A stretch of DNA of 64,000 nucleotides from JBQLZO01 sp052168315 (GTDB lineage Bacteria > Planctomycetota > Phycisphaerae > Phycisphaerales > UBA1924). The translations under genes and the position numbers were made by a program. Under the pieces are notes generated by a model that was given only the letters and a program-made list of their open reading frames with translations, searched no databases and was not told the origin of the DNA. The DNA lies in the NCBI GenBank assembly GCA_052168315.1, contig JBQLZO010000046.1:117028-181027 (forward strand). Reading direction: 5' to 3'. Each line of letters begins with the position of its first letter. Positions within the stretch are counted from its first letter, which is position 1. Below, piece by piece: positions 60,801-64,000 of the stretch.

Positions 60801-62301
60801 GGTCACACAGGCGCGCGATGTCGTCGCGCGGATCGCCAAGGAATATCCCAACATGCAGATCGATGTCGGCGTCGGGCCACGCTCGATCGATCGCGTGCTC
60901 GAGGTGCTCGAACAGGACCAGCGCACCAGGCGGGCCCTCCCGGAGATCGCCCTCCCCCTCTCACGCGAACCTCGACAGGCCGACGCGACAACCCTCTCCA
61001 CACCCACCGTCCAGACCGAAGCATGGCGCACCCGATCGCACGCGATCGTCCGAACCAGCAACGAACAATTCGACCGATTCATCCCGGTCCGACCCGGAGA
61101 ACCCATCGCGATCTCGCGCACGCGGAGCGGCTGGCCGCTCAGGCCCAACGAGGCCGTCGTCGCCGCGAACGACCAGACCGTCCTCACCGCCCGCCACGAA
61201 CTCATGAACCACTCCAATGAGCACGACCTGGTGATCACCGCCCGCGATGCGCGCACCGGCGAGGAACGCTGGACCGCAGAGGGATTCCGCGCGGCCCTCA
61301 ACCCCCAGCTCGACGCCGAACTCGAACTCCCCGGAGGCCCACGGTCGTCCCGCCGCACACTCCCGCTCCACGGCTCCGTCGAACTCCGCGACCGGGTCGT
61401 CCTCATCGACAACATGACCCTCGCGATCATCGAACGCACCGGAGTCGGCGTCGGGTACGACCTCTCCGACGGCCGAATCCTCTGGGCCACCGACAGGATC
61501 ATGAATGTCGTCCACGACGCGTGGATGGACGCCGGAATCATCGCCCTCGGCGGGATGAGCAACTCCACGGACAACGACGCCGGCCTCAGCGTCGGAATGA
61601 TCATGGCCCTCGAGGCCCGCACCGGAAGAACACTCTCCACCCACTACCCGGACGACACCGTCCGATGGGTCCGAACCCTCGCCAACGCCCGCATCGCCGT
61701 CGGCCTCCACGAGGGCGGCGTCGTCGCGATCGACCCCTTCCGCGGCGACGCCGAGTGGGCGCTCCAGCGCGCCGAACTCGCCGCATCCGTCGACGCGTGG
61801 GCCGTACCCACCGGCCTCCTCATCAGGGACAGCGCAGGAACCCTCTGGCTCGTCACCGTCGGCGGCGAGGTCTCCATCGCCGAACTCGACACCGGCTCGC
61901 TCCTCGAACGCGGATTCGGTGAGATTGAGATCCGCGACTCCGGACGAGGATTCATGATCCAGACCGGATACGGCGTCGCCTGGTACGACGCGGACGGACA
62001 ACCCGTCGGCGTCGCCGGCGACCCGCAGGGCGGCACCACCATCACCGTCGCCGAGAGCCGGGACCATGTCTTCATCGCCTCCACACGACGCATCGCGGTC
62101 CCCGTCGGACTCGACAGCCAGGAGTTCCGCTACCTCAGCACCCTCCGCGTCTACGAGTCGCAGACCGCACGCCTCGTCGACGAACTCAGCTTCAACATCC
62201 CCAAGCCGCTCGAAGACATCCGCATCCTCGATGGCGTCGCCCTGCTTTCAACCGGATCCGTCCTCTTCGCCCTCGACGGCAACGGAGCCGCCGAACCATG
62301 A
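57826..62301 (+). CDS. Very large exported PQQ-type beta-propeller protein
   Basis: A 1491-aa protein from ATG 57826 with AGGAGTGA ten bases upstream; the longer open frame is unsupported. It has a signal peptide (TLIACLIAGAALATPAPARA). A helical N-terminal part (about 40-330) includes a Pro/Gln-rich linker. A propeller follows, with PQQ/WD-type blades such as GDRVYLNTGDEITCWDRFTL and DDGRILWSRRADELVAQGLS (about 365-700). The middle (about 720-1050) is TPR-like helical. A second set of blades at about 1090-1480 includes RDARTGEERWTAEGF and YDLSDGRILWAT. No metal or cofactor ligands are assured, so it may be a BamB-like scaffold. It is coupled to the FKBP gene by ATGA. Confidence 0.9.
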   Translation: MPAPRRTNHRSPTHTLIACLIAGAALATPAPARAQATNPVYVDDSPAAGDALLRAGELARVGNRREAAEVLMRLLQESAEQVVPITETAISDPIPQDIAPQQPQDPEMDPGQDPPPAPPPAQQPDPGFDEPLGIAGPTLHRSVRTATHELLLSDESLLSAYRAAANPIAARLLDAGNDEIVEQAFLLTPAGFDAAIGLASEHIANAEFFAACHTLAQLDRHPDRIGPTNAERRARAARILAQATRYAAGFAAAHPALPDDERDAILAPHTQLRDRWLAEAGLDPTPLIQSPEWPPMRPARSPLEPGEPAQLAGMLPRPLATVRLSEATPDLANVMSFTPQSDPRANTQILYTLPTVEGDRVYLNTGDEITCWDRFTLTKRWSVGIASPDNQFGRAQGFVDDPNEVVLAGRRAITITGIGLTTPGRSFQSDRMLIALGRDDGRILWSRRADELVAQGLSDFEYAGVPVVSENTVVVMLERLASQQREQAVAAAGFDITDGTVRWVRQLGSTGTTSFVQATDRGGQPLARGGIVHFVTPVGVIAGIQAHNGRVAWVRTEPSSLRIARMPQPAWATPKPSITPSGLLTLSPDRTRLLLIDPLDGRLKAARSTTPLGAPLYLLRSPGRILAISNAAVLVIEESELFTANARELFRSRDSAFRGRASLAGDRVLVPTADGVVVIGWTDPQQAERSIERIELEATGTPIASDGHLIVVTDASIHSFLLWDRAVALLTERLDRDPDDPIPAIVLVELAYFAGRAQTILDATGIASERLARITDELDAEAARARLFAALLEVVEPRSTPPPGSASLTIPERDRIVSRIDELARTPRERVSANLAGATLYELTARPAEAIARYQAILDDPELAESQTRSGSTAIPAGTLATQRLRKLAMLFGPDAYAPFDARARDALSAVPRGAPPERYESIARRYPLARATIEAWSKVAELALGDNREPLAIYSLEQALRTAMDLATTDDAPEVARVAGQLLAVLIELDRVTQARDVVARIAKEYPNMQIDVGVGPRSIDRVLEVLEQDQRTRRALPEIALPLSREPRQADATTLSTPTVQTEAWRTRSHAIVRTSNEQFDRFIPVRPGEPIAISRTRSGWPLRPNEAVVAANDQTVLTARHELMNHSNEHDLVITARDARTGEERWTAEGFRAALNPQLDAELELPGGPRSSRRTLPLHGSVELRDRVVLIDNMTLAIIERTGVGVGYDLSDGRILWATDRIMNVVHDAWMDAGIIALGGMSNSTDNDAGLSVGMIMALEARTGRTLSTHYPDDTVRWVRTLANARIAVGLHEGGVVAIDPFRGDAEWALQRAELAASVDAWAVPTGLLIRDSAGTLWLVTVGGEVSIAELDTGSLLERGFGEIEIRDSGRGFMIQTGYGVAWYDADGQPVGVAGDPQGGTTITVAESRDHVFIASTRRIAVPVGLDSQEFRYLSTLRVYESQTARLVDELSFNIPKPLEDIRILDGVALLSTGSVLFALDGNGAAEP

Positions 62302-62816
62302 TCCGAACCATCATCGCCACCATCGCCTGCACGGCCTCCTCAATCGCCATCGCATCGCTCAACGCCTGCGGCCCCGCCGACCCTCCAGACAATCAATCCA
62401 GCGCCCAGCCCGCGACGCCAGCACCGCACTCCCCTCAGCACAGTCCATCCAACACGCCCGACCCCGCACCGGATGAAACACTCCGCATCACAACGCTCTC
62501 AGAAGGCCGGGGCGATCCCGCGCCCGCCGATGCCATCGTCACCATCGAGTTCAACGCCACCATCGCCGGACAGGACCAACCCTTCGACAGCACCGACCGC
62601 CGCAGACAACCCATGACCCTCCCCCTCGACTCCCCGGGGCTCATCGAAGGCCTCCGACAGGGCATCGCCGGCATGCGCCCAGGAGAACGCCGCCGACTGC
62701 ACATCCCCGCCGAACTCGCATACGGCCCCACAGGTCGCCACCCCATCCCGCCCGACGCCGACCTCATCTACGACATCACGCTGCTCACCTGGACCACGCC
62801 CCAACCATCCGACTGA
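62298..62816 (+). CDS. FKBP-type peptidyl-prolyl isomerase lipoprotein
   Basis: A 172-aa protein starting in an ATGA overlap with the propeller gene. The N-terminus ends SIAIASLNAC (Cys about 24), a lipobox. After a Pro/Ser linker (25-60), a complete small FKBP domain (about 62-167) is present: DAIVTIEFNATIAGQDQPFD, then LPLDSPGLIEGLRQGIAGMR, PGERRRLHIPAELAYG and DADLIYDITLLTW. It isomerises X-Pro bonds in exported proteins at the membrane. The tight coupling to a huge propeller suggests a joint folding or assembly task outside the cytoplasm. Confidence 0.94.
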   Translation: MIRTIIATIACTASSIAIASLNACGPADPPDNQSSAQPATPAPHSPQHSPSNTPDPAPDETLRITTLSEGRGDPAPADAIVTIEFNATIAGQDQPFDSTDRRRQPMTLPLDSPGLIEGLRQGIAGMRPGERRRLHIPAELAYGPTGRHPIPPDADLIYDITLLTWTTPQPSD

Positions 62817-62831
62817 GCACACCCCGCCCCA

Positions 62832-63194
62832 TCACGAGCCACGCCTCCCACCGCCATCCCAATGCGGCGGACGCTCATCCCGCAGCGCCCGATCGGCCTC
62901 GAATGGCGCCCCACCATCCGCGCCGCCCGCGCCCTTGTCCGCCGTACCCCCATCGCCGCCCTCCCCACGCTCACCCCCCCGCTCACTGAGCGACTGGTGG
63001 ATCTCGCCGAGACGAGCCTCCATCCGGGCGATCCGCGACTGCAACGCATCCACACGCGCCCACACCTGCACCAACTGCTCCCCAAGCTGCTCGCCGTGCC
63101 GATCCGCGAACGCCAGTGCCTCCTCGAGCCGGACCACCCGGGCCTCCACCCCATCGCCACGCCCTATCGGATCTGCGCCCATCGCTGGCTCCAT
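62832..63194 (-). CDS. slyX: SlyX-family protein
   Basis: A 120-aa protein from ATG 63194; ATG 63182, with GGAG six bases upstream, is equally possible. Residues about 15-65 are the SlyX coiled coil: RVVRLEEALAFADRHGEQLG then QLVQVWARVDALQSRIARME. The end carries the family's typical aromatic close, RDERPPHW, after a Gly/Asp/Glu-rich linker. SlyX is small and of unknown function. It is convergent with the FKBP gene (15-base gap) and divergent from the PagL-like gene. Confidence 0.85.
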   Translation of the reverse strand: MEPAMGADPIGRGDGVEARVVRLEEALAFADRHGEQLGEQLVQVWARVDALQSRIARMEARLGEIHQSLSERGGERGEGGDGGTADKGAGGADGGAPFEADRALRDERPPHWDGGGRRGS

Positions 63195-63251
63195 TTTCAC
63201 GCCTGCTCGCACGCCACGCCGAACGGATCGCACCCCGCTACGCTCGTGCCC

Positions 63252-63968
63252 ATGTCCACCACTCTACGACACCACGCCCCCCACCGCCCCGCACCCGCCC
63301 ACATCACCCGCGCCGCCACCGCCATCGCCATCGCCGCGATCGGCTCCGCGCACGCCCACGCCGCGCCAACCAACGCCATCACCGCCCCCCCACTCCTGCT
63401 CGGCATCGCAACGGCCGCGCAACCCTCCCCGGAAACCACGAGCGAAACCAGCGCAAACGACCCCACCATCGACCCGAGCGCCAACGCCGCGCACCCCGAC
63501 GCCCGATTCGGCGACAAGCACCAGCAGTGGCTCTCGCTCTCCGGCGGCGCCGCATTCGGCGGAGACTTCGACGCCGTCGGGCAGCTCGGATACCACTACT
63601 TCCTCGCCGATTCGTTCGAGATCGCCCTCGTCCTCGGCGGCTGGTACCACGAAGAAGAATCCGCCGGAAGCGCTTCGCTCTCGGCCCACTTCCGATACCA
63701 CTTCATCAACCGCGACGACTGGACCCTCTACGCCATGGCCGGCGCCGGCGTCATGGTCTCCTCCGACGAAGTCCCGGAAGACGGAACCGAGTTCAACTTC
63801 CTGCCCACCGTCGGAGCCGGCGCAACGCTCAGGCTCGGCGACACCAGCGCCCGCCTCGATCTCGGCGTCCGATGGCACCACATCTCCAACGCCAACATCA
63901 GTTCCTCCGGCAGCAATCCAGACCGCGACGCGATCATGGTCTACGCGGGCGTCATGTTCCCGTTCTGA
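63252..63968 (+). CDS. PagL-like acyloxyacyl hydrolase (outer membrane)
   Basis: A 238-aa protein from ATG 63252. It has a signal peptide (ITRAATAIAIAAIGSAHAHA) and a linker, then a beta-barrel-like domain (about 95-238) with alternating hydrophobic strands: SLSGGAAFGGDFDAVGQLGY, ALVLGGWYHEEESAGSASLS, LYAMAGAGVMVSS. Near the end, LGVRWHHISNANIS, then NPDRDAIMVYAGVMFPF matches the catalytic H-x-S-N and the N-P-G-x-N-x-x-x-x-Y-x-G pattern of lipid A 3-O-deacylase PagL, with Phe as the last residue as usual for outer-membrane proteins. That implies a lipid A-like outer leaflet, consistent with recent views on planctomycetes. Confidence 0.87.
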   Translation: MSTTLRHHAPHRPAPAHITRAATAIAIAAIGSAHAHAAPTNAITAPPLLLGIATAAQPSPETTSETSANDPTIDPSANAAHPDARFGDKHQQWLSLSGGAAFGGDFDAVGQLGYHYFLADSFEIALVLGGWYHEEESAGSASLSAHFRYHFINRDDWTLYAMAGAGVMVSSDEVPEDGTEFNFLPTVGAGATLRLGDTSARLDLGVRWHHISNANISSSGSNPDRDAIMVYAGVMFPF

Positions 63969-64000
63969 TCCGCACAACCACCACTCCCCCCCCGCCACAC

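Overview
The window is very GC-rich, gene-dense bacterial chromosome. The best guess at its origin is a planctomycete of the Phycisphaerae type. The pointers are a secreted protein ending in two dockerin-like calcium-loop repeats rich in LGLLLGAFG, a PEP-CTERM-like surface protein, an HCF101-like Mrp ATPase without a C-terminal CxxC, many GTG/TTG starts, and housekeeping genes scattered rather than in the classical operons (dnaA without dnaN, rpmA without rplU, ybeY-corC without phoH). This assignment is inferred from gene families and is not proven.

Layout, left half. 1-9.9 kb: a coiled-coil lipoprotein-like gene running off the left edge, a secreted protein with a Pro-Glu tract and a CX4CH motif, a RidA-family gene, guaB, an exported Arg-rich protein, the Fe-S carrier ATPase mrp, and a small antiporter-like membrane protein. 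9.9-14.2 kb: an M48 protease and lipoprotein operon, a NifU-type Fe-S scaffold, and csrA behind a structured leader. 14.4-17.7 kb: a membrane glycosyltransferase fused to TPRs and a GT2 glycosyltransferase.

17.74-24.84 kb is the accessory region. It is a 7.0-kb integrated element at tRNA-Arg(CCU), bounded by 50-bp direct repeats of the tRNA 3' half. All its genes read leftward toward the tRNA in one chain, most joined by ATGA-type stop/start overlaps: a 428-aa unknown protein, two excisionase-like HTH proteins, a winged-helix-like protein, a replication-initiator-like HTH protein, a 48-codon copy of the integrase start, a less GC-rich cargo gene, and a tyrosine integrase. The integrase frame runs through the attachment core. 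The same frame continues on the far side of attR for 78 codons, so the circular form would encode a different integrase C-terminus from the integrated form. The integrase frame also carries an in-frame TGA, and its 5' end exists twice, on either side of the cargo gene.

Right half. 24.9-32.2 kb: glgB, rpmA, an anchored conserved protein, a double-GNAT acetyltransferase, a 0.95-kb gene-free stretch with a G-quadruplex motif, and dnaA. 32.2-39.1 kb: a helical-repeat secreted protein, a DegT-type aminotransferase, a UbiA-type prenyltransferase, a GT-C-like membrane protein and a ChaN-type lipoprotein. 39.4-45.7 kb: a GH57 alpha-glucan enzyme, a methyltransferase, a truncated haemoglobin, a transglutaminase-like exported protein and a secreted phosphoesterase-like protein with dockerin tail. 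46.2-53.1 kb: lepA, then a ybeY-corC-NHL-lipoprotein operon. 53.1-64 kb: a PEP-CTERM-like protein, an alpha/beta hydrolase, a DUF4870 protein, pdxA, a DUF5658-like membrane protein, a 1491-aa PQQ-type beta-propeller protein with a coupled FKBP lipoprotein, slyX and a PagL-like outer-membrane protein.

Together the chromosomal genes serve glucan metabolism (glgB, GH57), Fe-S maturation (mrp, NifU), translation (rpmA, lepA, ybeY), replication initiation and envelope assembly. The most unusual biology is in the tRNA-Arg element.
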